DNA of 64,000 nucleotides. It comes from Pirellulaceae bacterium (GTDB lineage Bacteria; Planctomycetota; Planctomycetia; Pirellulales; Pirellulaceae). Positions 55,255 to 64,000 of this stretch are shown here, piece after piece (the stretch's first letter is position 1; each line of letters begins with the position of its first letter). The stretch covers positions 1 through 64,000 of the forward strand of contig JADYZV010000181.1 in NCBI GenBank assembly GCA_020852965.1, written 5' to 3'. Below the pieces are notes generated by a model. That model was not told where the DNA came from, searched no databases, and saw nothing but the letters and a program-made list of their open reading frames with translations. Both the position numbers and the translations under genes were made by a program.

Positions 55255-55357
55255 TCGTGCGGAAAATTAGCGAGATAGGCTTCCAGCCTGTCGTGCCGAA
55301 AATAACAGGCTGGAAGCCTACTCCACTTTCCAAGACCGGCGGTTATTTTCCGCACGA
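55255..55357. repeat. Nested palindrome with two perfect stems
   Basis: The outer arms TCGTGCGGAAAAT (55255-55267) and ATTTTCCGCACGA (55345-55357) are exact reverse complements. The inner arms TAGGCTTCCAGCCTGT (55276-55291) and ACAGGCTGGAAGCCTA (55305-55320) are also exact, with a 13-base loop. It is a compound hairpin of about 103 bases, perhaps a small mobile palindrome. Confidence 0.8.
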
Positions 55358-55405
55358 TACTTACGTTAATATTCCTTCAGCATTGTGCAGTACGAGCACG
55401 CCCTT

Positions 55406-55834
55406 ATGTCCAGCGAAAACCCTTACCTGCCACCAGCCTCGACCTCGCTCGGCTCGAGCATGCCCATACCGCAAGCCAAAGAACGTCTGCGGCGCATCGC
55501 CAACGCCCAGCGACAGGTCAATTTGGCCTTGCTGCTCTACATCGCGATCTTTCCCGTTAGTTTCGGACTAGGCGCAGTTGGAGGCGGCGCACCGTGGGCA
55601 GCACTATTACTTAGTTTCTTTGCTTTGGCCGTCATCATCATGGGCGCCATCTCAGTTTACAAACTAGCCGCCGTCTTTCGTGGCAAAGTCGTGGCAGTAA
55701 TCTATGTGATAGGTTTGCTCGTCCCACTGCTGGGACTTCTACTTTTGCTATCGATCAGCAGTAAAGCGACCAAGGAGCTTCGCGCGGCCGGAATCAAAGT
55801 TGGGCTGCTAGGTGCCAACCCCAGTGACATTTGA
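55406..55834 (+). CDS. Small membrane protein, three spans
   Basis: A 142-residue protein. A soluble N-terminal part (MSSENPYLPPASTSLGSS...AKERLRRIANAQRQ) precedes three hydrophobic segments: LALLLYIAIFPVSFGLGAVG, WAALLLSFFALAVIIMGAI and VVAVIYVIGLLVPLLGLLLLL. The C-terminal part (SSKATKELRAAGIKVGLLG) is typical of small planctomycete proteins beginning 'NPY..P'. The start at 55406 is an ATG; a GTG 21 bases upstream is possible. Function unknown. Confidence 0.75.
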   Translation: MSSENPYLPPASTSLGSSMPIPQAKERLRRIANAQRQVNLALLLYIAIFPVSFGLGAVGGGAPWAALLLSFFALAVIIMGAISVYKLAAVFRGKVVAVIYVIGLLVPLLGLLLLLSISSKATKELRAAGIKVGLLGANPSDI

Positions 55835-55962
55835 AGTTGCGATTTTTCGTTTCATTGGGCCGCTCCCTGAGGGTGGAGAAGCGCGCTCGCGGATGACGAT
55901 CTATCCACAAAACTTTAACTCCGGTGGCACGAGGCCACTGGGGCCGGAGAGAAAATCCAAGT

Positions 55963-58900
55963 CTAGCGCGTCGGCGGATTGGCTTCGCGAACAACGGCAC
56001 CGAGCTTTTCGTCGAGCACCAATATCGCGAGCCGCTGAGTATTATCCAGGTCGGAAGTGCTGAGCGATGTGTAGTCAAAATTGCCATTCAAGTCGGTGTA
56101 GCCATCTTTGAAGAATCGCACCGAGCCGTCTTGGTGACGCGCGAAGACTTTCACATAAGCGGCAGATACCGGCAACCTGCCAGACTGACTGAGCACTTGC
56201 AGGCGACCAGCAGGCTCGGCGAGACTCACGAGCAGCGAACTAGCGGTGAGCCAAGTGCTACGCGAGATACCGGCGGCGGTCACCTCTACCAACACGTTGC
56301 GATTGCGCATCGCTTCGGGTAGCTCCAATGCCGACACGGAGTCGCTGGCATCGAGCTTTACTGTTTCACTCAGGTTGGGCCGGATCGCTGGGACTTGATC
56401 ACTCGCCTGCGATACAAACGGATTGCGACTAAACAACAGCTCGATATCCATCAAGTAGTAGTTGACTTGCACCGCGTCCAAATTGCGGTAGCGTAGCGAG
56501 ACGCTACCATCGCGGACTTCCAAATCCAAGGCGACCGCCGCTGCGGCTTGTGCCGCCATTTGCTGCTCGCGCGCGTCGGTCAGTAGTCCTTGCTCCTGTG
56601 TGTTGCTGGCTGGTGGCCCCGACGATGGTCCCGCGCCACTACCGGCCAATAGTCGCGAATGTTGGTCGACTTGCTGCCGAATCTGCGAGAACATTTCTGC
56701 CCATCGCGGCACTGGGTATTCGGCATACTGATTCGCAATCTTAGCGGCGCGATCGACCTGGCCACGATAGAAATCGAGGTAGGCATCAAAATAGTCGTAC
56801 TGCAAGTGTGTGGCCAACGGCTCTTTTTCAACTTGACCGAACCAGGTCAACGCCTCTTCAATGCGATTTTGCAAAAGCAGATAGTAGCACAACTGCAAAC
56901 GCTGGTCGTTAGTGACTCGGGGTTGATGCGCGATGACGTCCAGCAGCGCCGTGTACTGGCGGTGCAAACTGGGATTGAGAATCACCGGCTCGCGACCCAA
57001 GCGATGGATGCGCGCGACAACCAGCGGCTTGTAGTCCAAGTGCTCGTAGCTCATCTGCTGCCGAGGATCGATGTCGACCAACGGGCTCGCGAAAGTCGAT
57101 CCGAGACGAGCGATAAAGTCCGGACGGTGGTAGAGCAACTCCGCGATACCGTCGCGATCATTGTGGGCAACCGCATAGGCCCAAAGATTCGGCTCATAGC
57201 GTCCGCTGGCTGCTAGCAATTCGGTGACTTGTGAGTAGAAGGCTTGATGCTTCAACCGAAAGGCGATGCGCGACAGGTCGATCCGTTCCAAGTTGGCGGT
57301 TTGCAAGAACTCGAGGACTTGCGCGTCGGTCCCCCAATCGGCGATGTAATTCCACGTCGTCTGGTCGACCGACTCGGGCTCATCCAGCACACGATGCTTG
57401 GCGGCGGCCGTGTCGGCGATGTGACTCTCTTCGGCACTGATCTGCGCACCGTAGTGAGCGAATTCACCGGCGGCGGGGAAGTAAAACACGTATTGAACTT
57501 GGCTGGTGCTGTACGGAGCTAGTTCGACCGGCGTGCTTCGAGTCAGTTTACTCCCAGCCAGTGGCAGAGAGCCGGCGGGCAACTGAGTCAACACCTGCAC
57601 GCGTTGTTTTTCACTCGTCGGATTGGTAACGACCACGTTGGCGCGGTAGGGGATGCCACGCAGCAAGGGATTGTTGCCCAACGGGCGATTGCTCTCCTGG
57701 TCGGTATTGGGATTGGCCAAGTAGATGTCTTGCCCAACCAAAATTGTTTTTTGTTCTTGGACCTCGGTCGTCGGTTCGATACTTTCGAGGAACACGACCG
57801 TGGCGGCTTCGCTTTCGAGCACCAGTTGTTCGTTCTCGACAGCGATCGTCGACCTGGGACGTGCCAGTGGCAAGTCGATGACGGCCAGAGCGCAGAGAGC
57901 TTCATTGAGCGAGCCTGTGGGCAGGTCTAGGTCATGAGGTAAGAATCGCTTCCCGCCGCTTGTTAAGAACTCTTGCCAAAACGCGTTGGGTGGCACGAGC
58001 TCGGCGGATTGATCGTTCAGACGCACGTGGTAGTACTGCGTTTCGGCCCACTCACGCGTCTTGTCCAAACTGCGGTAGAAGCCATCTATTTCTTTTCCAG
58101 CTAGCCCGAGCCGATCAGCACTGAAGGATTCGTGAGCCATTTCAGCTTTTTGTTTATCGGCTGCATCTCCCCCCCTTGCCTTCCGGCCCATCGCTCGCGA
58201 GCGACGCAGCTCGGTCACGCCGTCGGCCATCGATTGACGTGGAGCGCCCCCCATCGCGGCATCGAACTCAGGCAGGCTTTCCGCTTGCATGGCATAGCCC
58301 TGAGCCGCTTCAAAGTAGAGGTTCTCCGACGCTCCACCACCGGCAGCCAGCGCCGAACCACGCAGTGCGACCTCAAAGCGTTGTTGTCGAGCGGTGGGTG
58401 ATAGTGGGTGAGCCTGTAAGAATTCGTCCAACCAGCGCTTCGTACCAGCTTGTCGCGAATCGATGCGCTCGGCCAGCAAGATGCGTTCGAGTGTGTTGAG
58501 TCGCTGCGTGCGCCACAGCGGTTCGTACTCCGCCAGCGATTCTCCTAACAGCCAACGATCGACCAATTGTTTGTCGAGCTTATTAGCCAACAATGGTTTT
58601 ACCACGCGATCAAAGAAGGGGCGATCGTGATGGTAGAGGAAGAAATCGAGTTCGTGACAAGCCATTTCGTTGTAGTGCGTCCGGCGCTGCTCGTCTGACA
58701 ACGTGTTCCAACTTCCTACGAAGCGGAATTTTTCCCATTCGGGATTTCCTAGCAGCGTGCTATACAATTGAAACACATCGGCGACAGTCGAGTAGGCTTG
58801 TAGCCGACGCGTGCGCGGGTCGCCGAGCTTCTTTTTCTCCCCAGCCGAGAGCAATTCAACTTTTTGTACTTGTGACAAATGCACGTCGGGCGAGAACGCT

Positions 58901-61900
58901 TCGCGCAATCGCAGATCGCGTACTGGCAATGCACCGACGTCTTGTTGAACGCTGCGGGAATCGGTCGAGGTCGGATGCACAACCACGACCGCAATGCTAT
59001 TGCAACCTTGCAGCTTATCGACCGACACGCTGAATCGTCCGTCGACTACCGTCTGATTGGCCAGTAGCACTTGTCCCTTTGCCAAGAAATCAAAACTCTT
59101 CCAACCGGAGCGTTCTCCGCGAACCATCCCTTCGGCTTCAGCCTGCATTGCTGACATGGGAGAAGGTGGGGCGGCCGAGCGAGGCATGGCGTCGCCAGCG
59201 GCTGCATCCTGCCGTTCGTTTTCCGTGACCGAAACTTCCCATGGCAGAATCAATACACTCGGTTGCGACAATAGATTGCCCGGATACTTCTTGGCATGTT
59301 GACGTTCGAGGATGTAACTATAATCTTCGTCCAAACGCAGCGACTCGACGTAGTGACTCAGATCGGCGGGGAGCGTTTGCGCGGCGAGCGGCAGATGGGG
59401 CAATTGTAATTGTTGACCGCGGGATGCGCTCGGCAGCAGCCCATTGGCGATCACGTGGACTCGCGTCATGTCGTCGCTACCGTCGACACGCACGACAAGC
59501 TGTCCGTCCACGATCGCGGCTTGTCGGATTACTACGCGCTGCGCGGGCGATGCTTGAAGCAGACGGTTTTTAGCGGCGACCCAATGATCACGGCGCTCGG
59601 CCGAACCAACGGCGATACGCACGTGTTGTCCCGATTCGTAGTCATGCAACAGGTAGTCGCCCGGCTGGAGCGCGGCGATGCGTAGTGCACCATCGATAAC
59701 TGTGAGGCTCTCGTTCAAGTTGGCGCTGGGCACACCACGACGCACTTCGACCAAGGAGAATTGCTCGCGTGGCGCAGTCGCTTTACCCAATGGCAATTCG
59801 AACGTGTCGTTGATGCCGAGCTGAACTGTGGCAGGCCAATTGCGATGAAAACGTTCGAGCGAGAAACTCGCTGGCTGGATATCGCTGGCTGACACCGTCA
59901 CTTGGGTCACATTGTCGAGAGCGCCTAAATCGACTTCCCCGTCGGCATTGGTCGCTAAGGTATAGTTGCTCGGGCCGTTGAGCTGTCGCAGCTTGAGGGT
60001 CAGCGAGACTGGCAAGCGGGCGATCGGTTCTCCATTGCGTCCCAGCGCTAGCAAGCGATAGCCGTCAGTTGTTTCTCGCAAGAAGAAATCGCCGATTTGG
60101 GCTGAGGCTTGGATGCCGTTGCACTGCAGCCCATAATTGATGCTAACCGTGTCGCGCTCGTTGCGACTGCGATTGAGCACGCGCCCGCTGAGTGTCATGG
60201 ACAACTGAGCCAAGCGTTGTGGTACCAAGAACGAGTGCACCCATTCGTCACCATCATCCAAGTCGAGCGACTCGACGACTTGGGTCGAGCTAACTCCGTC
60301 CGCGTCGGTGGCCACGATTGACAATTGAGCTTGCTCCAACAGCTTGAGGCTGATCGGCCGTCCGTTGCAAGTCAATCGGGCGCGAATGGCCAGGCTGGCT
60401 TGGGCGCCGGCCACAAGCGATTGGCGATCGACCAGGAAGCCAGCTTGCAATTCGTAGGCTTCGCTGTGATGGGTGATGAGCAGCGGCGATGCGAAGTCAC
60501 CGATGACCAACAGCACTTGGCGCGATACGGTCTGCTCGGAGTATGGCACAATGATCCGACCTTGATCGTCGGGCAGGAATTTCCGACCTTCGAGCTCCAG
60601 ATGCGAGGTTGGGAGCTTGCTCCCTGTTTCGTCGATGATTTCAAAGACTTGACCGGCATCGCCCAGCCGTTCCAGCGCGATCAAACGCCCCTTATGGATC
60701 AATGCTCGCGAGCGCTGGCCGCCGCCAAGCAGGTCGACGACCCACGAACCACGACCGACAAACTCGGGGAAATCGATCTTCTCCGTGTGTCGTCGCTGGG
60801 CAGGTTGAGAAAAGGTGAGTTGTCGTTGTTGATTGGGGACCAAGCCATCCAGATCGATGTCGGTTCCCAACGGCTGAGTGTGATTGCGATAGTAGTTGAG
60901 CAGATTGATCTCGTAGATTTTTACCAGCAATTGCTCGACGTTCTTCAAGTCGACTTGCAGGCTAACCACATCGTCCACGGCAAACCGGTGCGGGTTGTAC
61001 GGAGCGAAACGCAGTTCAACGCGTTCGCGCAGTTCCTTTTGTTCGGCTGGAGTCAGCTTGCCATACCATGTCGCGTCTTCGCCAAGGCCGTACAGAATTT
61101 TGGTCTGTGCAAAAACGTGCTCGAGGTATTCTCGCTGAAGGTAGGGAGCGAAATCATTGACGCTATTGTCCGTCTGGAAGAAGTGTTCCAAATAGCGGAT
61201 CACCAGATCGCTGTCGTCTCCCATGGCGGGCAGCGGAACTTGTGGCTGCATGGCATAGTTGAGCTGAACGAGCGCGTTGCCGAGATTAATTAACTTCTTG
61301 GGTTCGTAGTAGACAGCCGATCGCGGAAGCTTCAGATATTCGACGAAACGAGCGCGATCAAATTTGTTTTCACTCAGATCGAGCCGCAGCAAGTTGCCCA
61401 CGACGAGCGCTTTGAAACTGTTCTGCGATGGAGGTAGGCGCTTGGCCCAAGCGTGCAGACGATCGAGGTAGGTTCGCAATTCTAATTTGTCGCTGAGGGA
61501 GGCCCCTTCGGGCGGAGCCAGTCGCGCGGTAACGGCACGGACGAAGTTGTCGTTCTCCAGCAGTTGTGGAAGCAGTTTTTCGAGCTGTTCGAGCTGCGCG
61601 AGAGTCAACATATTATGTAGGCCGCACCAGCCAAAGCCAGCCGAGTCTTTCAGCGCGAGTTCTTTGGCGATGGCTTCCACGGTGCCGGGTAGGTCCGCGC
61701 GATCGAGTCGCGAGAGCAACCCACGCAACTGGACGACGTTCAGCTCGCGTTGGAGCAGCAGCCCAAGAGCGCTGTTATCGAGCTGCGATAAACTGGGGTC
61801 CTGGGCCAGCGCTTGGTCGATGAGTTGTTTGAGCTCGATCTGTGCATTGTCGAACTTGTTTGATAGCGTCGCTGCGCGATCTCGGGAGGGCGGAGCATGG

Positions 61901-62274
61901 CCCAGTTGCAGTCCTAGCTCACGTGTCAAATAGGCAAGCGTCTGCTGCGGGTGGGTGGCGTATTCGAGCAATTCCTGCCGCGCGAACATGTCGTTGACCG
62001 GCTGGGTATTGCCAAACTTCGTCCGCCAAGCTTCGAGCACGCTCCGCGCCTCGGCGACTTCACCCGTCGTCTGATGGTGCAGCGCGGTGTAGTAGAAATA
62101 GTCCTCGGTCCCAGGGATCAATTGTTCGAGCAATGGCCGCCGATCGGTGGCCGTCGCAAATTTCTCGATAAAGCCGATCGCTTGTTGTCCGCGCACGTAG
62201 TTACCTCCCTGCCCCACTGTTCCTACGACTAAGATTAAAAGAGCTAGGACTATCTTAAAGCGCAATTGCCACAT
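55963..62274 (-). CDS. Giant secreted multidomain protein (macroglobulin-like, tentative)
   Basis: A 2103-residue protein with a signal segment MWQLRFKIVLALLILVVGTV. The first 400 or so residues look helical and TPR-like. The middle (about 430-1100) holds beta-rich, Ig/macroglobulin-like modules (DVVSLQVDLKNVEQLLVKIY, VDRQSLVAGAQASLAIRARL, LPVSLTLKLRQLNGPSNYTL). Further on comes a helical part and an Ala/Gly-poor region around 1400-1560, then NVVVTNPTSEKQRVQVLTQL, another beta domain, and helical repeats near 1750-1880. No thioester Cys-Gly/Leu-Glu-Gln motif was found, so a true alpha-2-macroglobulin trap is unlikely; a relative without thioester is possible. It lies alone, upstream of a repeat cluster and serC. 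Confidence 0.75.
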   Translation of the reverse strand: MWQLRFKIVLALLILVVGTVGQGGNYVRGQQAIGFIEKFATATDRRPLLEQLIPGTEDYFYYTALHHQTTGEVAEARSVLEAWRTKFGNTQPVNDMFARQELLEYATHPQQTLAYLTRELGLQLGHAPPSRDRAATLSNKFDNAQIELKQLIDQALAQDPSLSQLDNSALGLLLQRELNVVQLRGLLSRLDRADLPGTVEAIAKELALKDSAGFGWCGLHNMLTLAQLEQLEKLLPQLLENDNFVRAVTARLAPPEGASLSDKLELRTYLDRLHAWAKRLPPSQNSFKALVVGNLLRLDLSENKFDRARFVEYLKLPRSAVYYEPKKLINLGNALVQLNYAMQPQVPLPAMGDDSDLVIRYLEHFFQTDNSVNDFAPYLQREYLEHVFAQTKILYGLGEDATWYGKLTPAEQKELRERVELRFAPYNPHRFAVDDVVSLQVDLKNVEQLLVKIYEINLLNYYRNHTQPLGTDIDLDGLVPNQQRQLTFSQPAQRRHTEKIDFPEFVGRGSWVVDLLGGGQRSRALIHKGRLIALERLGDAGQVFEIIDETGSKLPTSHLELEGRKFLPDDQGRIIVPYSEQTVSRQVLLVIGDFASPLLITHHSEAYELQAGFLVDRQSLVAGAQASLAIRARLTCNGRPISLKLLEQAQLSIVATDADGVSSTQVVESLDLDDGDEWVHSFLVPQRLAQLSMTLSGRVLNRSRNERDTVSINYGLQCNGIQASAQIGDFFLRETTDGYRLLALGRNGEPIARLPVSLTLKLRQLNGPSNYTLATNADGEVDLGALDNVTQVTVSASDIQPASFSLERFHRNWPATVQLGINDTFELPLGKATAPREQFSLVEVRRGVPSANLNESLTVIDGALRIAALQPGDYLLHDYESGQHVRIAVGSAERRDHWVAAKNRLLQASPAQRVVIRQAAIVDGQLVVRVDGSDDMTRVHVIANGLLPSASRGQQLQLPHLPLAAQTLPADLSHYVESLRLDEDYSYILERQHAKKYPGNLLSQPSVLILPWEVSVTENERQDAAAGDAMPRSAAPPSPMSAMQAEAEGMVRGERSGWKSFDFLAKGQVLLANQTVVDGRFSVSVDKLQGCNSIAVVVVHPTSTDSRSVQQDVGALPVRDLRLREAFSPDVHLSQVQKVELLSAGEKKKLGDPRTRRLQAYSTVADVFQLYSTLLGNPEWEKFRFVGSWNTLSDEQRRTHYNEMACHELDFFLYHHDRPFFDRVVKPLLANKLDKQLVDRWLLGESLAEYEPLWRTQRLNTLERILLAERIDSRQAGTKRWLDEFLQAHPLSPTARQQRFEVALRGSALAAGGGASENLYFEAAQGYAMQAESLPEFDAAMGGAPRQSMADGVTELRRSRAMGRKARGGDAADKQKAEMAHESFSADRLGLAGKEIDGFYRSLDKTREWAETQYYHVRLNDQSAELVPPNAFWQEFLTSGGKRFLPHDLDLPTGSLNEALCALAVIDLPLARPRSTIAVENEQLVLESEAATVVFLESIEPTTEVQEQKTILVGQDIYLANPNTDQESNRPLGNNPLLRGIPYRANVVVTNPTSEKQRVQVLTQLPAGSLPLAGSKLTRSTPVELAPYSTSQVQYVFYFPAAGEFAHYGAQISAEESHIADTAAAKHRVLDEPESVDQTTWNYIADWGTDAQVLEFLQTANLERIDLSRIAFRLKHQAFYSQVTELLAASGRYEPNLWAYAVAHNDRDGIAELLYHRPDFIARLGSTFASPLVDIDPRQQMSYEHLDYKPLVVARIHRLGREPVILNPSLHRQYTALLDVIAHQPRVTNDQRLQLCYYLLLQNRIEEALTWFGQVEKEPLATHLQYDYFDAYLDFYRGQVDRAAKIANQYAEYPVPRWAEMFSQIRQQVDQHSRLLAGSGAGPSSGPPASNTQEQGLLTDAREQQMAAQAAAAVALDLEVRDGSVSLRYRNLDAVQVNYYLMDIELLFSRNPFVSQASDQVPAIRPNLSETVKLDASDSVSALELPEAMRNRNVLVEVTAAGISRSTWLTASSLLVSLAEPAGRLQVLSQSGRLPVSAAYVKVFARHQDGSVRFFKDGYTDLNGNFDYTSLSTSDLDNTQRLAILVLDEKLGAVVREANPPTR

Positions 62275-62712
62275 TTGGGTTCCCTACGAGACTAAACGAC
62301 AAGTTGACTTCACAGGAGGCTAGACGCAGCATTCGGCTTGCCAGTTCCCAAATACCGTAGCACGGTGGTCCCCACGGTGACATATCCGTAGCACGGTGGT
62401 CCCTACCCTAAGGCACCCGTAGCACGGTGTTCCCCCACCGTGAGGTAAGTCGCCGCACGTTTCGGCGGGGACCACAGTGCGACGAAATCTGTAAGTTTCG
62501 GTGGAGACCACCGAGCTACCTTACCGCAAGCGTAGCACACGAATGTACTCGGAATCCGTGCCGAGCTCGCCAAACCGGTCAAAACGCCACTTGCGCTTTC
62601 AGACTGACCGTTCTTCCGTGCTTTCGAGTTCGCTCGTAAAATGGCGGGCTGTTTGGCGAGGTCATTGGTGATTTTGCTCTAAAACTCTGGTTTTTTCTAG
62701 GAATTCAGGCTC
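62275..62712. other. Divergent intergenic region with clustered repeats
   Basis: About 438 bases between the giant gene and serC, mostly occupied by the CACGGTGGTCC repeat cluster. No gene was seen. Both promoters must lie at its edges. Confidence 0.5.
62356..62520. repeat. Cluster of CGTAGCACGGTGGTCC units in both orientations
   Basis: Three forward units begin CGTAGCACGGTG at about 62356, 62387 and 62418. Two inverted units follow: TTCGGCGGGGACCACAGTGC (from 62461) and TTCGGTGGAGACCACCGAGC (from 62497). Each unit contains its own short inverted arms (ACGGTGG / CCACCGT). A related unit lies at 205-237. Confidence 0.72.
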
Positions 62713-63822
62713 ATGGCAGCTCAAGTGGCCCAGGAACGCGTCATTAACTTCTCTCCAGGTCCAGCCGTTTTGCCCGTGCCTGTTTTGGAGCGAGTTCGCG
62801 ACGAAATGCTGTGTTTGCCAGGTGCGGGTGCGTCGATCTTGGAAGTTTCCCACCGTTCGAGCGACTTTATCGCCGTCCAAAATCAAGCCGAAGCCCGTTT
62901 GCGACGACTATTAGGCGTGGGCGACGAGCACGAAATCCTCTTCCTCCAAGGGGGAGCTCGACTGCAGTTCTCGATGATTCCCATCAATCTACTGCGCGGC
63001 CGCAGCCAAGCGGCCCAGTACGTGCTAACCGGAACTTGGGGCAAGACGGCGGTGGAGGAAGCTAAAAAAGAAGGCCCGGTCGAAGTGATTTTCGATGCCA
63101 AACCATCGAATTACGACCACCTCCCCTCTGCCACGGAGCTATCCATCAACCCTCAAGCCTCGTACGTGCACATCACCAGCAACGAGACGATTCAAGGGGT
63201 ACAATTCCCCGGCGACCTCGATACCGGCACGGCTCCACTGGTTTGCGATTCGTCGAGCGATTTTATGTATCGCCCGTATGACATCAGCCGCTACGGATTG
63301 ATGTATGCCTGCGCTCAAAAGAATGCGGGGCCGGCCGGTGTGACCGTAGTCATCGTCAAGAAGGAACTACTCGATCGCGCGGACGAGAATTTGCCTGGTT
63401 ACTTGCGGTACAAGAATCATGCCGACGCCAACTCGATGTGGAATACACCTCCGACGTTTGCGATCTACGTTTTGGGCTTGGTGGCTGAGTGGTTGGAAGA
63501 GACCATCGGTGGACTCGATAAGATGCACGCCTTGAACCAGCGCAAGGCCAAGCTGCTCTACGATGTGCTGGACGAATTCCCCGAGCTTTATATTGGCCAC
63601 GCGCGCAAGGAGGATCGCTCACTGATGAATGTCACCTTCCGTTTTTCCAGCGAAGCTGCCGAGAAAGAGTTTCTTCAAGGGGCCGCCAGTCAGAGCATGG
63701 ATAACCTCAAGGGGCATCGCAGCGTCGGTGGCATCCGCGCCAGTATTTACAATGCCATGCCGATTGACAACGTGCAAGCTCTAGCCAGCTACATGCGCGA
63801 TTTCGCGCAAGTGCAAGCCTAA
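62713..63822 (+). CDS. serC: Phosphoserine aminotransferase
   Basis: A 369-residue class V aminotransferase converting 3-phosphohydroxypyruvate and glutamate to phosphoserine and 2-oxoglutarate, in serine (and pyridoxine) synthesis. The N-terminus NFSPGPAVLPVPVLE and SILEVSHRSSDF are diagnostic. FLQGGARLQFSMIPINLL, HITSNETIQGVQF and CDSSSDFMYRPYDISRYGLMYACAQKNAGPAG follow, broken here only for description; Lys203 binds PLP. The C-terminal GHRSVGGIRASIYNAMP is also conserved. Length matches the family (about 360). The ATG at 62713 begins just before the conserved start. Confidence 0.96.
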   Translation: MAAQVAQERVINFSPGPAVLPVPVLERVRDEMLCLPGAGASILEVSHRSSDFIAVQNQAEARLRRLLGVGDEHEILFLQGGARLQFSMIPINLLRGRSQAAQYVLTGTWGKTAVEEAKKEGPVEVIFDAKPSNYDHLPSATELSINPQASYVHITSNETIQGVQFPGDLDTGTAPLVCDSSSDFMYRPYDISRYGLMYACAQKNAGPAGVTVVIVKKELLDRADENLPGYLRYKNHADANSMWNTPPTFAIYVLGLVAEWLEETIGGLDKMHALNQRKAKLLYDVLDEFPELYIGHARKEDRSLMNVTFRFSSEAAEKEFLQGAASQSMDNLKGHRSVGGIRASIYNAMPIDNVQALASYMRDFAQVQA

Positions 63823-63830
63823 ACCGATTT

Positions 63831-63890
63831 GTAACCGTTCACCGGTTAGTTCGTTTGTTGACCACGAAAAACACGAAGAACACGAAAATC
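63831..63890. repeat. Left end of a MITE-like element, truncated by the window or decayed
   Basis: GTAACCGTTCACCGGTTAGT followed by TCGTTTGTTGACCACGAAAA and ACACGAAGAACACGAA matches the end of the 40684-41010 element (right end read on the minus strand). It starts 9 bases after the serC stop. The other end is not visible before 64000. Confidence 0.55.
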
Positions 63891-64000
63891 TGGCTCTGTC
63901 TTTCTTTAAATTATTTTTTAATTGTTTAGTGCACTTCACGATTTCATCCTCAAAATCTTTTAGTGGACGATTCGTTCATACTTGCGCTTTGTAAACCTCG

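Larger units (their letters stand above)
54913..55405. other. Intergenic region with two inverted repeat elements
   Basis: About 490 bases. It contains the CTCTGTG/CACAGAG element (55036-55123) and a nested palindrome (55255-55357). No gene was seen. Confidence 0.55.

Noticed and set aside
55963-62274. Assignment of the giant protein as a true thioester alpha-2-macroglobulin
   Set aside because: No CGEQ or CLEQ thioester motif was found, so only a tentative structural resemblance is claimed.
62356-62520. Possible CRISPR array from regularly spaced repeats
   Set aside because: Units are in both orientations, spacers are not of equal length and no cas gene is near; it is a palindromic repeat cluster.

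Overview
The window looks like a chromosomal segment of a planctomycete of the Pirellulaceae type (Rhodopirellula/Blastopirellula relatives). The evidence is two sulfatases, two Tat-exported Gfo/Idh/MocA oxidoreductases, a Tat-exported sugar isomerase-like protein, a PEP-CTERM protein, a PhoA-type alkaline phosphatase, long strand-switching gene order with few operons, and intergenic spaces filled with short palindromic repeats. Housekeeping anchors are serC, rpsP, ffh, a TrmH/SpoU methyltransferase, a YgiQ-type radical SAM protein and a DapL-like aminotransferase. No tRNA, rRNA, CRISPR array or complete transposase gene was recognised.

Region by region. 0-5 kb: a small secreted protein, then a tightly packed exopolysaccharide run (GDP-mannose 6-dehydrogenase, GT4 glycosyltransferase, polysaccharide deacetylase). 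5-18.5 kb: catabolic and secreted genes (Gfo/Idh/MocA, sulfatase, TrmH, SGNH esterase, PEP-CTERM protein, a membrane protein with leucine-rich repeats, a secreted propeller-like protein, a TIM-barrel isomerase, a DapA-family aldolase). 18.6-24.9 kb: a plus-strand run for cell-surface glycan work (GT-C membrane glycosyltransferase, CPBP protease, FemAB-like transferase, membrane-anchored SGNH hydrolase, formyltransferase). 25.3-33.9 kb: two very large genes forming a mini assembly line (FkbH-ACP-KS-AT, then ACP-aminotransferase-thioesterase). 34-45 kb: Gfo/Idh/MocA, His-rich protein, YgiQ, sulfatase, lipoprotein, propeller protein, hypothetical, ECF sigma factor with a small membrane partner. 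45.6-64 kb: duplicated SurA/parvulin-like foldase, DapL-like aminotransferase, rpsP, ffh, alkaline phosphatase, FAD oxidoreductase, small membrane protein, a 2103-residue secreted protein and serC.

The most interesting unit is the PKS pair. Domain order predicts a glyceryl starter from the FkbH domain, one malonyl extension without ketoreduction, amination of the beta-keto group by the class III aminotransferase, and release by an unusual thioesterase with Cys in place of the Ser nucleophile and no His visible at the usual position. The simplest predicted product is a 3-amino-4,5-dihydroxypentanoyl unit, released as acid, lactone or lactam; this is inference.

The intergenic spaces hold several separate families of dispersed palindromic or inverted repeats. 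One of them carries TAA at its edge and supplies the stop codon of both ffh and the foldase gene. A MITE-like element of about 330 bp with long imperfect terminal inverted repeats lies at 40684-41010, with related ends near 10.6 kb and 63.8 kb.
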